The notes under the pieces are model-generated. The model ran no database searches, was not told where the DNA came from, and saw only the letters and a list, made by a program, of their open reading frames with translations. Positions 44,845-53,016 of a DNA stretch of 64,000 nt are shown one piece after another. Source of the stretch: JAAYUD01 sp041907665 (GTDB lineage Bacteria; Bacteroidota; Bacteroidia; Bacteroidales; Bacteroidaceae); the NCBI GenBank assembly GCA_041907665.1, contig JAYRGW010000001.1, positions 186,001 through 250,000 of the forward strand, read 5' to 3'. Every line of letters starts with the position of its first letter. The stretch's first letter is position 1. The position numbers were made by a program, and so were the translations under genes.

Positions 44845-47800
44845 TCAGAATGGTAATGGTGGCTCTTTTTCTATCAGGGTATTGTTTACTCCTTCATTTT
44901 CGCGGTCGAGATTGATTCCTATGAGTCCTTTTAGAACATCGTAATTGAGTACCATCGCAGAATAGGATCGCTCAACAGACACCATAATGCGTGTGAGTGT
45001 CATGTTTGGCTTTGTTCCAGGTGCTGCGCTGTCGTTTTGATAGGCTTGGCTTGCTGGGACTTCTTTGGCTTCCATATAATGGAACTTCGTGCTGTCAACC
45101 ATTCCTATATAAGCGGGACTAGATCGTAGATTTTGTTGAATAGTTCCGAGGGTAAAAGCTTCTTTTGTACCGATCGCTGAAGAATAAATGCTATGCAGAG
45201 TAGAAAGTCGCATGTAAATAATGCTAGTATCAGTGCTCGGTAAAACGTATTCTTGACTATCTTTAAGTTTGATGTTTTTTCCTGGGCGGACGATCTTATA
45301 ATCGCGTCCATATTTGACGGTGCCTTTATCAAGTAGATAGTCGATTGTATTAAAGAATGTGGCCAATTTATCAGTCTTTATGATCATATCCACTTGTGAG
45401 CGGATCTTTTCGACAGCAATCGGTATAAATTCTTCGACGGTGAATGGTAATTTAATATGAGGCGCATAATTCTCGACGATTTTTAAAGTCGTAACAAACA
45501 TTGAAACTGTGTTGGTTATACGTGCCTGATCTCCGCTCTTACTGCCAGTAATAGACTCTAGCCTCTGTTGTAGCTCTCTTGAAGTCCGTTTCCATACTTC
45601 TGAAAAGTGTTCCCGGATAAGAGGACGAAGTTTTAATATATCTACTAGTAGGTATGATAGACCGGCGCGTTCGTAATCTTTTAGCTCTTGAAAAATTTCT
45701 ACGGCATGTTCTTCGCGGAGTTTTGGCGATTTTGGAACTTCGCATAAAATAACACGATTCGTTAGTGCATTATCGTCTTTTTGCGGAACTTCTTGGCCGA
45801 GGATTATTACCGGAGCATTAACCTTTGATGTTTCGATGTCGTTAGTAGTGGCCGATTTGCGCTTTTGCTTACCATTTGAATCGTAGGTGACGTCCTTAAG
45901 TCCTTGAAATTTGGCGTCTGATATCATTTCATCGTTATACTCTTCATATATCTGAGGTACATCGCGGAATTTTTCAAGTATAGAAAAGAACGCAGCGTCA
46001 GTTCCGGAAGTTAAATTGAATGCCGGCGCTTCGGGGCGAATGAATAGTGAACGGATTGACACTGCTATCTGAGTCTTTCCGGACTCTGTCGGCCCGACAA
46101 AAAATAGTGAAGTGAAAGTTCTATTCATAAGCGGATGAATGTCAGACCGAAATGCACACATGATCGCAAAAATGATAGCCCACTTTCCATTGTCGTTGAT
46201 TTGGTAGACTTCGTTCATCAGTGACGCCCAGTGCTCGAAAGTGGTACGCTTTTTGGCTGGAGTATCCGTGTATGCGAGAAATCGTTCTTGTTCAAACTGA
46301 TCGTTGTCTTTACGTCCCAAATTGATCTTTGAGAAGGCAGGCGAGTAAAAGAGGGTATCACCGTCGCGCATAAGGCCGAGGTCATCACAAAATTCGAATT
46401 GCCATTCACCGTCTACCTGGTGCAAGATCGCGTTTGAAAATAGAAAGCATCCTTCTTCCTGCTGTCCATATACTTTTATCTGTGTGCACGCTGGAAATTT
46501 GTGAGACATATAGGTCCATATTCGACTGTAATCAACGGCTGTGCCATTTTCGAAGTTGTATCCACCATCTAGACATACGAGTTTCTTCTGTATCTCTGTG
46601 AGTTTGACAAAAGTCGTTGATGGCCATTCTACGTATTTCGGCTTTTTGTCGTATAGTGAGTTGAGACGTAATATACGTCTGTTTTCCTCATCGTTAGTAC
46701 TGTATACATGAAAAAGAGGTTCCATGTAAAAGTCACTGACACGGTGGTAAGATGTATTATCTGTTTTGAACATATATGAAACTGGTATTCCGTCATTATT
46801 CAGTAAAGGATAGAAGTTGAACCGGTCTAGCATCTTTTTATATTCCTCATTTTGCAGCACGTAGTCGGGTACATTACTTTCGTCGACGTACATAAGGTCG
46901 TTGAAGATATCTCCGCGTTCGCGTTCTATCTTTCGTCGAGATTTGCGTTCGTTATTGAAAGGTTTTAGGACATCTTTTAGTGCGGTCGTTTTTAGATCGA
47001 GAATCTTTGCCCAGGCTTCCATGTTGATGGTCTGAATAGATTCGCGCGCGTATGATATCATGTCTGCGCAGCGGGTGATATATTCATTCTTTACTTCTGG
47101 AGTAGGTAAGTCCTCTCTAATGCGGTCGCCGTACCAACTAATGTAAAAGAAGAGAAAACCGACAGGTACTTCGGAATTATTCATTACGTCAACGGTGAGC
47201 CCGAATTTAAACATTTCTTTCATGAGCTTGCAGTCCGAATTCTCGCTTCGTCCGTCGCACTGCATCTCTGGGCTGTGAACAATTACACGGTCTGCGAGTT
47301 GCATTAAAGTTTGAATGTCTCCTTGATTTGGGAGCTCATAATAGAAGAGCCATGGTTGCTTTTCTCCGATATTTGTTTGGAAACGGTTAAAATCAGAAGT
47401 GAGATGTATCGTCTTTTCTTCTTTTTCAATATATTCTTTGATAAATTCCGTCCCATAGAAACCTGGTTGAAAGTGCTCGGGTTCTTCTGGCGTCTGAATA
47501 GATCCTGTAAGTTGATTGAGTTGATCAAGCGAGTAACCGGTGAAACTATAGAGTTCCCCCATTAGTTTCTCGCGGATGATAGCTTCTTTCTCTGTCATGA
47601 GGATAGCGAGAACCGTCTTGGTCTTTGCGAGTTTCTGGTATTCGTCATCCGTTTGCTCGAACAACGTATGTCCTAGGAAGTCTATATAAGAAGTTTCTTT
47701 CTCTTCAACCCATTTTGGAAAATCAAGACCTTTGAGTTTTGCCATATCATCAGGATCTTTTCCTGCCGGAAGTAGGATGCACTTTACGACGAACTCATCT

Positions 47801-48789
47801 TTAACAAATTTCGGAATCTTATCGATAGCGCTTTTGATGCCTGCGTCATCTCCGTCAAGCATAAATACTACATTTGAAGTAATGTTGTGAATGAGACGAC
47901 GTTGGCGCTCATCGAATGCACATCCGCTTGATGCGACTACGTTAGTAAGTCCGGACTGAAATGACTGCAGTACATCCATTTGCCCTTCGACGATATATAC
48001 CTTGTCTTTTTGTATAATTGACTTTCTAGCCTGGTATAATCCATATAAACATGATCCTTTTTTGAACAGGATTGTGTCTCCAGTATTTTTATATTTTATA
48101 TATGGTTTCGATTTGTCTGCAGGTCTTGGTCGGATATCTCGTCCGTCGAAACCTATTACATTGCCTAGGTGATCATAAAAAGGGAAGATAATGCGATTAT
48201 AAAAGAAATCATGCAATGTGTGCTGGTCGTTCATGTATGACACTCCACATGCGATCAGGTGCTTCGGATTATATCCTTTTTGCACCATTCGTGTACTTAA
48301 TTCATTAGAAGAAAAAGCGAAACCCAGTCCGAACTGTTCAACGATCGCAGGTTTAATATTTCGATCGGACAAGTATTCGTTTCCTTCTGGGCTTCGCTTT
48401 AGGTTCCAGCAAAAGAGGTTATGCGCCTCTTCAATTGCTATTCGGGCTGATTCTTTTTCTTGTTGTGATATACGTTGTTCGTCTGTTAACTCGACATTAG
48501 GGACATCGATGCCGTATTGTTTGCCGAGCTCGCGAACTGCTTCGGGGAAAGACATGCCATTAGCTTTTTGTAGATAGCTAATGACATTCCCACCTTCACC
48601 GCAACTGAAGCATTTATAGATACCACGTGCTGGTGAAACCGTGAATGATGGCGTTTTCTCATTGTGAAAAGGGCACAAACCAACGTAATTGACCCCTTGT
48701 TTCTTAAGCGCCACGTCTTTTCCGATGACTTTTACGATATCGGCAGCTCCTAGAATCCGGTCTATAGTATCTTGAGGTATTTGACTCAT
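44845..48789 (-). CDS. DnaG-type primase fused to a helicase-like ATPase
   Basis: 1314 residues, the main replication gene of the phage. N-terminal CHC2 zinc finger: C39, H42, C60, C63. Then a Toprim primase core with VYIVEGQMDVLQSFQSG and VVFMLDGDDAGIKSA. The C-terminal half has an ATPase with Walker A FFVGPTESGKTQI near residue 900, an acidic Walker B-like IYEEYNDE, and an arginine-containing TNRVILCEV, as in phage or plasmid SF3/DUF927-like helicases. Together these would unwind and prime DNA at the phage origin. Overlapping nothing; 4 bases from the preceding gene. Confidence 0.88.
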   Translation of the reverse strand: MSQIPQDTIDRILGAADIVKVIGKDVALKKQGVNYVGLCPFHNEKTPSFTVSPARGIYKCFSCGEGGNVISYLQKANGMSFPEAVRELGKQYGIDVPNVELTDEQRISQQEKESARIAIEEAHNLFCWNLKRSPEGNEYLSDRNIKPAIVEQFGLGFAFSSNELSTRMVQKGYNPKHLIACGVSYMNDQHTLHDFFYNRIIFPFYDHLGNVIGFDGRDIRPRPADKSKPYIKYKNTGDTILFKKGSCLYGLYQARKSIIQKDKVYIVEGQMDVLQSFQSGLTNVVASSGCAFDERQRRLIHNITSNVVFMLDGDDAGIKSAIDKIPKFVKDEFVVKCILLPAGKDPDDMAKLKGLDFPKWVEEKETSYIDFLGHTLFEQTDDEYQKLAKTKTVLAILMTEKEAIIREKLMGELYSFTGYSLDQLNQLTGSIQTPEEPEHFQPGFYGTEFIKEYIEKEEKTIHLTSDFNRFQTNIGEKQPWLFYYELPNQGDIQTLMQLADRVIVHSPEMQCDGRSENSDCKLMKEMFKFGLTVDVMNNSEVPVGFLFFYISWYGDRIREDLPTPEVKNEYITRCADMISYARESIQTINMEAWAKILDLKTTALKDVLKPFNNERKSRRKIERERGDIFNDLMYVDESNVPDYVLQNEEYKKMLDRFNFYPLLNNDGIPVSYMFKTDNTSYHRVSDFYMEPLFHVYSTNDEENRRILRLNSLYDKKPKYVEWPSTTFVKLTEIQKKLVCLDGGYNFENGTAVDYSRIWTYMSHKFPACTQIKVYGQQEEGCFLFSNAILHQVDGEWQFEFCDDLGLMRDGDTLFYSPAFSKINLGRKDNDQFEQERFLAYTDTPAKKRTTFEHWASLMNEVYQINDNGKWAIIFAIMCAFRSDIHPLMNRTFTSLFFVGPTESGKTQIAVSIRSLFIRPEAPAFNLTSGTDAAFFSILEKFRDVPQIYEEYNDEMISDAKFQGLKDVTYDSNGKQKRKSATTNDIETSKVNAPVIILGQEVPQKDDNALTNRVILCEVPKSPKLREEHAVEIFQELKDYERAGLSYLLVDILKLRPLIREHFSEVWKRTSRELQQRLESITGSKSGDQARITNTVSMFVTTLKIVENYAPHIKLPFTVEEFIPIAVEKIRSQVDMIIKTDKLATFFNTIDYLLDKGTVKYGRDYKIVRPGKNIKLKDSQEYVLPSTDTSIIYMRLSTLHSIYSSAIGTKEAFTLGTIQQNLRSSPAYIGMVDSTKFHYMEAKEVPASQAYQNDSAAPGTKPNMTLTRIMVSVERSYSAMVLNYDVLKGLIGINLDRENEGVNNTLIEKEPPLPF

Positions 48790-48792
48790 GAG

Positions 48793-49191
48793 TTATTCAA
48801 ATAAAGGTAATTGTAATGCATCAAAGAATTTGAGAGCGTCGTTAACATCATAGTTGATAGCTTTAACCACATGTTTTACTTCTTCTTCAGATGGTTGGCT
48901 ATATCCAAATGCTAACTCTGCCCATCGTTTTTGAGATATTCCAGTGCGGTCGAAAAAGGCTCGATTTGGATGGAATAGTTCAATATCACCGAACTTGACT
49001 TCGAGGATCTTTCTCATGATTGGATTCTTACACTGCGCTTTCATTGGTATATAATGGCGATAGCAATATAGATAGATTGCCTTAGCTGATTTGCCTATCC
49101 GAGGTGCTAATGTTTTTATTGCGGTCCCTTTTGCCAGTTCTTCCCGGAGCAGCTTATCTTGAGCTGCAGTCCACATTTCACCGGCTGGCAT
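48793..49191 (-). CDS. helix-turn-helix (SANT/Myb-like) phage protein
   Basis: 132 residues from the ATG at 49191 (MPAGEMWTAAQDKLLREELA); the frame is open to 49248, which would overlap the previous gene by 71 bases. Residues 7-45 look like a SANT/Myb-type DNA-binding unit (WT..QD..L...., GKSAKAIYLYCYRHYI). A second helical part follows (GISQKRWAELAFGYSQPSEE). Probably an early regulator or replication accessory, next to the primase-helicase. Confidence 0.65.
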   Translation of the reverse strand: MPAGEMWTAAQDKLLREELAKGTAIKTLAPRIGKSAKAIYLYCYRHYIPMKAQCKNPIMRKILEVKFGDIELFHPNRAFFDRTGISQKRWAELAFGYSQPSEEEVKHVVKAINYDVNDALKFFDALQLPLFE

Positions 49192-49522
49192 GGTTTCCTT
49201 TATTAATGATTGATTTTGGCTGTTGGCCAACAATTGAACGAAGTGCATAAATAATAGCCGTGAAAGGGTTATAAGAAGAAATTTTCACGACTCCGGTACC
49301 AGACTCTGGACAGTTTTGTATTTCTTCAATTTCTGTTGGGATAACGATAGGATTTTTGGTGTAATGATCGAGCATCTCAATAAAGGGTGGAAAGGATGAG
49401 GGGCAGAAATTACAGTAAAGGGAGAAGCTTTTTTCTGACATCTGAAAGATGGTTACACTTTGCATCGTACTGTTTGTGACAGTGATTTTCTGTTCGAATG
49501 CGTCTATTAATTTTTGATCCAT
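49178..49522 (-). CDS. early phage protein, unknown
   Basis: 114 residues, soluble, with two cysteines close together (YCNFC). No motif recognised. It lies between the LuxR-type and SANT-like genes, overlapping the latter, in the early operon. Confidence 0.58.
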   Translation of the reverse strand: MDQKLIDAFEQKITVTNSTMQSVTIFQMSEKSFSLYCNFCPSSFPPFIEMLDHYTKNPIVIPTEIEEIQNCPESGTGVVKISSYNPFTAIIYALRSIVGQQPKSIINKGNHASR

Positions 49523-49535
49523 GATTTTTTTGTAT

Positions 49536-49904
49536 TTAGTTTTCTAATTTTTCTCTGATTCTAACTTCTGTTTCACAACGACGTCCGGAACGGCTTCGGC
49601 GAAACGTTTGGTACTCCGGTTGCGTAAATATTGAAAAAAGGAATAAAGCTAAAAAACACCCGGCGATAAAACGACGTGCAGGTTCACATTGCGATAAGTG
49701 AAGCCCGAATCTTTTACAGTAGCAGTATTTTGACAACTCTGTGGATTTCTGTATTTCCACTTTCTCATATATGCGTTTCATAATGACTTTTACTGTCTCA
49801 AATGAAATATTAAGCGCATCAGCTGTCTCTTTTATAGAATAGCCGAATCCTATAAATTCTGCGACCTCATTTTCCCTAGGGGTAAGTTTAGCATCGAGTT
49901 TCAT
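49536..49904 (-). CDS. LuxR-type helix-turn-helix protein with membrane segment
   Basis: 122 residues. Residues 6-60 are a clear LuxR/GerE DNA-binding domain (KLTPRENEVAEFIGFGYSIK, ETADALNISFETVKVIMKRI). After it, FIAGCFLALFLFSIF at 79-93 is hydrophobic enough for a membrane helix, then an arginine-rich stretch (FRRSRSGRR). A membrane-held regulator is unusual for a phage. It begins at the stop of the first early gene (1-base overlap), so it is made at once after induction. Confidence 0.75.
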   Translation of the reverse strand: MKLDAKLTPRENEVAEFIGFGYSIKETADALNISFETVKVIMKRIYEKVEIQKSTELSKYCYCKRFGLHLSQCEPARRFIAGCFLALFLFSIFTQPEYQTFRRSRSGRRCETEVRIREKLEN

Positions 49905-50146
49905 TATTCACAAGGAGTTATTTTCCAAATTTCATCGCTCATCACTCCATGTTCTCCTAGTATCTTTGATATTTGTTGATATACATGATGTGGCATATCT
50001 CTATACGATCTTTTTTTTCTGCTGAATTCTGATTCGGCAGAACAGCCAAGATAGCTATAAAGAGCCTCTTTTACTGCTTTGGCATCTTCAACCTTTAATT
50101 TTTTCATGCCAGATGCAAACGAATAACGAAAATGTGGTATTGCCAT
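49904..50146 (-). CDS. first early gene, Cro-position protein
   Basis: 80 residues, basic, helical (KKLKVEDAKAVKEALYSYLG, YRDMPHHVYQQISKILGEHG). It is the first gene read from the leftward promoter and stands opposite the repressor gene, the place of Cro in other phages. No textbook helix-turn-helix can be asserted. Role inferred from position. Confidence 0.6.
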   Translation of the reverse strand: MAIPHFRYSFASGMKKLKVEDAKAVKEALYSYLGCSAESEFSRKKRSYRDMPHHVYQQISKILGEHGVMSDEIWKITPCE

Positions 50147-50166
50147 AATTGATTGATTTTATTAAC

Positions 50167-50195
50167 TTTGTTGCATTGAATTATTAAATACTTTG
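50167..50195 (+). promoter_or_regulatory. repressor promoter
   Basis: TTTG at 50167-50170, 18 bases, TACTTTG at 50189-50195, close to the consensus. Its -7 box is directly adjacent to the -7 box of the leftward promoter (50196-50203), so the two polymerases face each other. Confidence 0.6.
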
Positions 50196-50227
50196 CAAAC
50201 GTAATTAATATTTTAGTCATAAACAAG
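50196..50227 (-). promoter_or_regulatory. leftward early promoter
   Basis: On the minus strand CTTG (50227-50224), 20 bases, TACGTTTG (50203-50196), a perfect TAnnTTTG. It drives the early operon. A candidate operator lies between its two boxes. Confidence 0.68.
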
Positions 50228-50249
50228 CATTAGGAGTAATATTTTAATC
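50206..50249. promoter_or_regulatory. candidate repressor operators
   Basis: TAATATTTTAGTC at 50206-50218 and TAATATTTTAATC at 50237-50249, 12 of 13 bases identical and 31 bases apart. The first lies between the -33 and -7 boxes of the leftward promoter; both are downstream of the repressor promoter. This fits repression of the early operon and self-control of the repressor. Confidence 0.55.
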
Positions 50250-50269
50250 GTTTAATTAAAATTTTTACC

Positions 50270-50674
50270 ATGAAGGAAAGAATGATGCAGTTAGCTGCTG
50301 CCCTCAATTTGAGTATGAGAGGGTTTTCGATGGCAATTGGTATGTCATCTGGATGGGGTACTACGATGTCTGAGAAGGGTATAGGCAGCGATGTACTTGC
50401 TAAAATTTTAGCAAGGTTCCCAGAAGTGAACCCGACTTGGCTAATAACGGGAGAAGGAGAAATATTTAAACTTGAATCTGAAGATGTAGGAGATTCGGTG
50501 CTTAACTCAGAGAATTATTATCGTAAATTGTATATTTCTCTTGCGAAAGATAATGATGATTTGCGTGTTGAGAATGCAAAGCTTCGGCAAGATCTTTATG
50601 ATGCGATCGATAAATACAAAAAAATCACAATGGAGAATATTTCTCTTATGCAGAAGCATGGTGCCAATGATTAA
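50270..50674 (+). CDS. phage repressor, helix-turn-helix
   Basis: 134 residues. The N-terminal 60 residues are the helix-turn-helix of Bacteroidetes phage repressors: MKERMMQLAAALNLSMRGFS, AIGMSSGW, then LAKILARFPEVNPTWLITGE, GEIF. The C-terminal part is a coiled coil (NDDLRVENAKLRQDLYDAID) for dimer or tetramer formation; there is no LexA-like peptidase, so induction probably relies on the antirepressor rather than self-cleavage. Only plus-strand gene of the phage besides the integrase, divergent from the early operon. Confidence 0.85.
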   Translation: MKERMMQLAAALNLSMRGFSMAIGMSSGWGTTMSEKGIGSDVLAKILARFPEVNPTWLITGEGEIFKLESEDVGDSVLNSENYYRKLYISLAKDNDDLRVENAKLRQDLYDAIDKYKKITMENISLMQKHGAND

Positions 50675-50715
50675 TTTAAAAAGTATTTAATTTCTATTTT
50701 TTTATTTGTTTTCGT

Positions 50716-50734
50716 CTCGGACGGATTTCGGACG
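50716..50734 (+). repeat. putative integrase arm-type site, right
   Basis: Exact copy of the 19-bp sequence at 3582-3600, 81 bases before the attR core. In the excised circle it would lie on the other side of the core. Confidence 0.65.
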
Positions 50735-50815
50735 AAAATAGCATTATTAACTCTTATTCAAAATTGTATGTGGCTGATTTTTAGGTGTGAATCATGCTTT
50801 GATATTTTGTTGCAC

Positions 50816-50839
50816 GTCAAGTCTCCGCAACAAAATAGG
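50816..50839 (+). repeat. attR core
   Basis: Second exact copy of the 24-bp core found at the end of tRNA-fMet. It marks the right end of the prophage; no tRNA body precedes it. Confidence 0.93.
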
Positions 50840-50876
50840 ACGTAAATAACTAAAATGTAGTTGTTTACGTTTTTTC
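50840..50876 (+). terminator. hairpin after attR
   Basis: ACGTAAATAACTA and TAGTTGTTTACGT form a stem followed by TTTTTTC. It is probably the original terminator of the tRNA gene before phage integration; the phage left end carries an equivalent one. Confidence 0.75.
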
Positions 50877-50888
50877 GTCTAAAGCAAG

Positions 50889-50905
50889 TCGGACAGATTT
50901 CGGAC
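50889..50905 (+). repeat. arm-site relative outside the prophage
   Basis: TCGGACAGATTTCGGAC differs by one base from the arm-type site and stands 50 bases after the core, the same distance as at the left end (49 bases). It suggests that the host flank is the remnant of another element using the same site. Confidence 0.6.
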
Positions 50906-51005
50906 ATTTTGTTTATGCTTCAAACTAGGAAGTCTTATTGAAACAATGCTTAATTCCCTTTCTTTTCAGGTGATTCTTTATAATATAACTGTAGGCGTCT
51001 CGCAT

Positions 51006-51172
51006 TTTAGACAGAAAAACGACTGCCATTTCCTGTTATTAAACGCTCATAGATTTATGCCAGAGCGCATAAAATGAAAGGCAGTCGCCAAATCTTAAAT
51101 AGGGACATAAAAAAGCCCTATGTTATTTTTAAGCTGTAAACATTCTTTATATGATTTCTGTAGTGTCTTTAA
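51006..51172 (-). ncRNA. structured RNA B (copy outside the prophage)
   Basis: Homologue of RNA A at 20440-20616. Read leftwards: ACAGCTTAAAAATAACA, first hairpin ATAGGG/CCCTAT (51121-51116 with 51104-51099), long hairpin closed by CGACTGCC/GGCAGTCG (51087-51080 with 51027-51020), then TTTTTCTGTCTAAAAT. Against RNA A, a G-C pair becomes A-T in the long stem and a T-A pair becomes A-T in the first, with pairing kept. Inner loop sequences differ completely. No coding frame fits. It lies between the prophage end and a minus-strand gene for a secreted protein. Confidence 0.75.
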
Positions 51173-51178
51173 TTGAAG

Positions 51179-51209
51179 CAAATAGTGAAAGAATGTTTGG
51201 AACAGCAAA
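51179..51209 (-). promoter_or_regulatory. promoter of structured RNA B
   Basis: TTTG (51209-51206), 21 bases, TATTTG (51184-51179) on the minus strand: the same boxes and spacing as for RNA A, with AAA-ATT-TTTC shared in the spacer. Confidence 0.7.
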
Positions 51210-51236
51210 ATAAGAAGGAAGAAAAAAATAGAAATT

Positions 51237-51635
51237 TTATTTGTCTCCATTGACTCTGAATCCCTGATGAATCTCTTCGTCATTCCTTACATCTTTGTAA
51301 AGTAACCAACGATATACATTTTGATTACTTGTAGTAACAACATAAGCTTGTACAAATTTCCAATCTAGTCTTCCCATAAAATTCATAGCATCAACCATCG
51401 AATTGAAATCTAGCGGTTTTCCATTGTCGTCTACTAAGGTTCCTTTATTGCCAGTCCAAAATGAGGATTTCTGACCAAAATCAAGGTTTACTGTTAATTT
51501 GCTACTGAACAACTTACCTGTACCTATTAGTTCGCAATAAACTCGATAAGTGCCGCTTTTTTGTTCAGGTTGTTGAGCAAAAGAGTTGATTGAACACATG
51601 ATGCAGAGCATCATCACAAATAAAACTTTTTTCAT
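51237..51635 (-). CDS. secreted protein, unknown
   Basis: 132 residues with a clear signal peptide (MKKVLFVMMLCIMCSINSFA, cleavage before QQP). The mature part is beta-rich (GTYRVYCELIGTGKLFSSKL) and would lie in the periplasm or be exported. Similar small secreted proteins are common in Bacteroides; no family is recognised. Isolated gene between RNA B and the ABC operon. Confidence 0.68.
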   Translation of the reverse strand: MKKVLFVMMLCIMCSINSFAQQPEQKSGTYRVYCELIGTGKLFSSKLTVNLDFGQKSSFWTGNKGTLVDDNGKPLDFNSMVDAMNFMGRLDWKFVQAYVVTTSNQNVYRWLLYKDVRNDEEIHQGFRVNGDK

Positions 51636-51782
51636 AATGTAAATTTATTGTTTAGTACCTCAAAGGTAATAAATTAAGTATATAATGATATAAATTACCG
51701 AAACAATTCTACAATAAATATTTTAAGCAAATTACAATTTTTGTTTTTATATGTCATGCGACTTCCTTACCAGATTTAAGAT

Positions 51783-51833
51783 AAAAAGAAAGAGCGTAAA
51801 AACTTATTTGGTTTTCACACTCTGTCTCTTTTT
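51783..51833 (-). terminator. terminator of the ABC transporter operon
   Basis: AAAAAGAAAGAGCGTAAAAAC is matched imperfectly by GTTTTCACACTCTGTCTCTT and following T residues; on the minus strand the hairpin ends in CTTTTTAT. It lies 16 bases after the last gene of the operon. Confidence 0.65.
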
Positions 51834-51848
51834 GGCATCATCCTGATA

Positions 51849-52613
51849 CTAATCTTTTCCTAAATAGATTTCAGCGTTTGAACTGGTGCGTGTCGCAATT
51901 GTTTTACCTTTGGAAGGCTTTATATAGACATGTTTGATCTTTGTTAAATCTATCTCCGATGGATCGTTGTTGTCGTTGCTTCCTATTAGATATAGATTTT
52001 CAATGTCGTATTTGGTGGTATTGATTAGTTTGGTATTGTCTACAAGTAGTTGTAATGACTTTATTTTAGAATCGGGAACTTGTACAGTTCCTCCTGCTGC
52101 AATGTCGAATTTGTCGATTGTGCATGTTTGGGCTGTGATGTCTGAATACGAACTTCCCTTTATGGAGCATTGATTTAGTTTTAAGCCCATCAATTTAGTG
52201 TCGCTGATACGACGTTCGCCTAATATTAAATCTAGAGTTTTGGTTGAATGAGCAATGGAGAATACCAATGTAGGGGGATTATTGTGTAGCTTCTCTAAAT
52301 CCTTTTCGTCTTTGAAAAGTGATAGAATTAAAGTATCTCCCTTTTGCACTGCCTTTACCCAATCCTTAGGGTATGTAATTTTATTTGTATTGGCATTGCT
52401 TTCGGATACTATTTTCAGATTGTAGTAACTTTGATGATTGCTGGTGTTGCTGTCGTCTATTTTAAGCACTTTGACATTGTTTACATTCATTGTTGTGGAT
52501 TTAGCATAGATGGGGGTGATGCTATTGAAATATTTGAAGTATATCATCACGCCAATGCTGAATAAAAAGGAGGTAATAAACATTCCTATTACCCAATATG
52601 TGGTTTTTTTCAT
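51849..52613 (-). CDS. membrane-anchored protein of the GntR/ABC operon
   Basis: 254 residues. One N-terminal membrane segment (VIGMFITSFLFSIGVMIYF, about 8-26) and a long beta-rich extracytoplasmic part, with patterns such as LNQCSIKGSSYSDITAQTCT that recall adhesin-like DUF2807 beta helices. Starts 2 bases after the GntR stop, so it is part of the operon. Function unknown; perhaps an envelope sensor or substrate-related partner of the transporter. Confidence 0.65.
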   Translation of the reverse strand: MKKTTYWVIGMFITSFLFSIGVMIYFKYFNSITPIYAKSTTMNVNNVKVLKIDDSNTSNHQSYYNLKIVSESNANTNKITYPKDWVKAVQKGDTLILSLFKDEKDLEKLHNNPPTLVFSIAHSTKTLDLILGERRISDTKLMGLKLNQCSIKGSSYSDITAQTCTIDKFDIAAGGTVQVPDSKIKSLQLLVDNTKLINTTKYDIENLYLIGSNDNNDPSEIDLTKIKHVYIKPSKGKTIATRTSSNAEIYLGKD

Positions 52614-52615
52614 TG

Positions 52616-52999
52616 CTATTTTTCTTTTATTTTGTTCTGTTTATCAATAAACTTATCATACATGTCAACAATCTTTTCCATCGGGATATCCAGAGAATAT
52701 ATTTGTTGAAAGACATTATTTAGATCTTCGTTGAGAAATGTCTCTTTTCTTATCCTCTTGATCATTTTAACAGCTCCTTGTGATACGAAGTAGCCGATGC
52801 CTCTTTTATTAAAGATTATTTCTTGTTGCTGCAAGTAGTCGTAAGTTCTCATTACGGTGTTCGGGTTCACTTCGACCAGTGCGGAATAGTCTCGGATGGA
52901 AGTTACTCGTTCTTCTTCTTTGAACTCCCCCGACAATATTTCATCGCATATTCTTTCTGCTATTTGCAGATAAATGGGACGAGTTTCTTTAAAGTTCAT
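52616..52999 (-). CDS. GntR-family regulator (YtrA type)
   Basis: 127 residues: an N-terminal winged helix (YLQIAERICDEILSGEFKEE, VTSIRDYSALVEVNPNTVMR, TYDYLQQQEIIFNKRGIGYF) and only a short C-terminal helix, as in the YtrA subfamily. Such proteins control ABC transporter operons in which they are encoded. Here it follows the transporter genes. It probably represses the promoter upstream of 54694. Confidence 0.86.
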   Translation of the reverse strand: MNFKETRPIYLQIAERICDEILSGEFKEEERVTSIRDYSALVEVNPNTVMRTYDYLQQQEIIFNKRGIGYFVSQGAVKMIKRIRKETFLNEDLNNVFQQIYSLDIPMEKIVDMYDKFIDKQNKIKEK

Positions 53000-53016
53000 A
53001 TTTTGATCTCCTTTAA

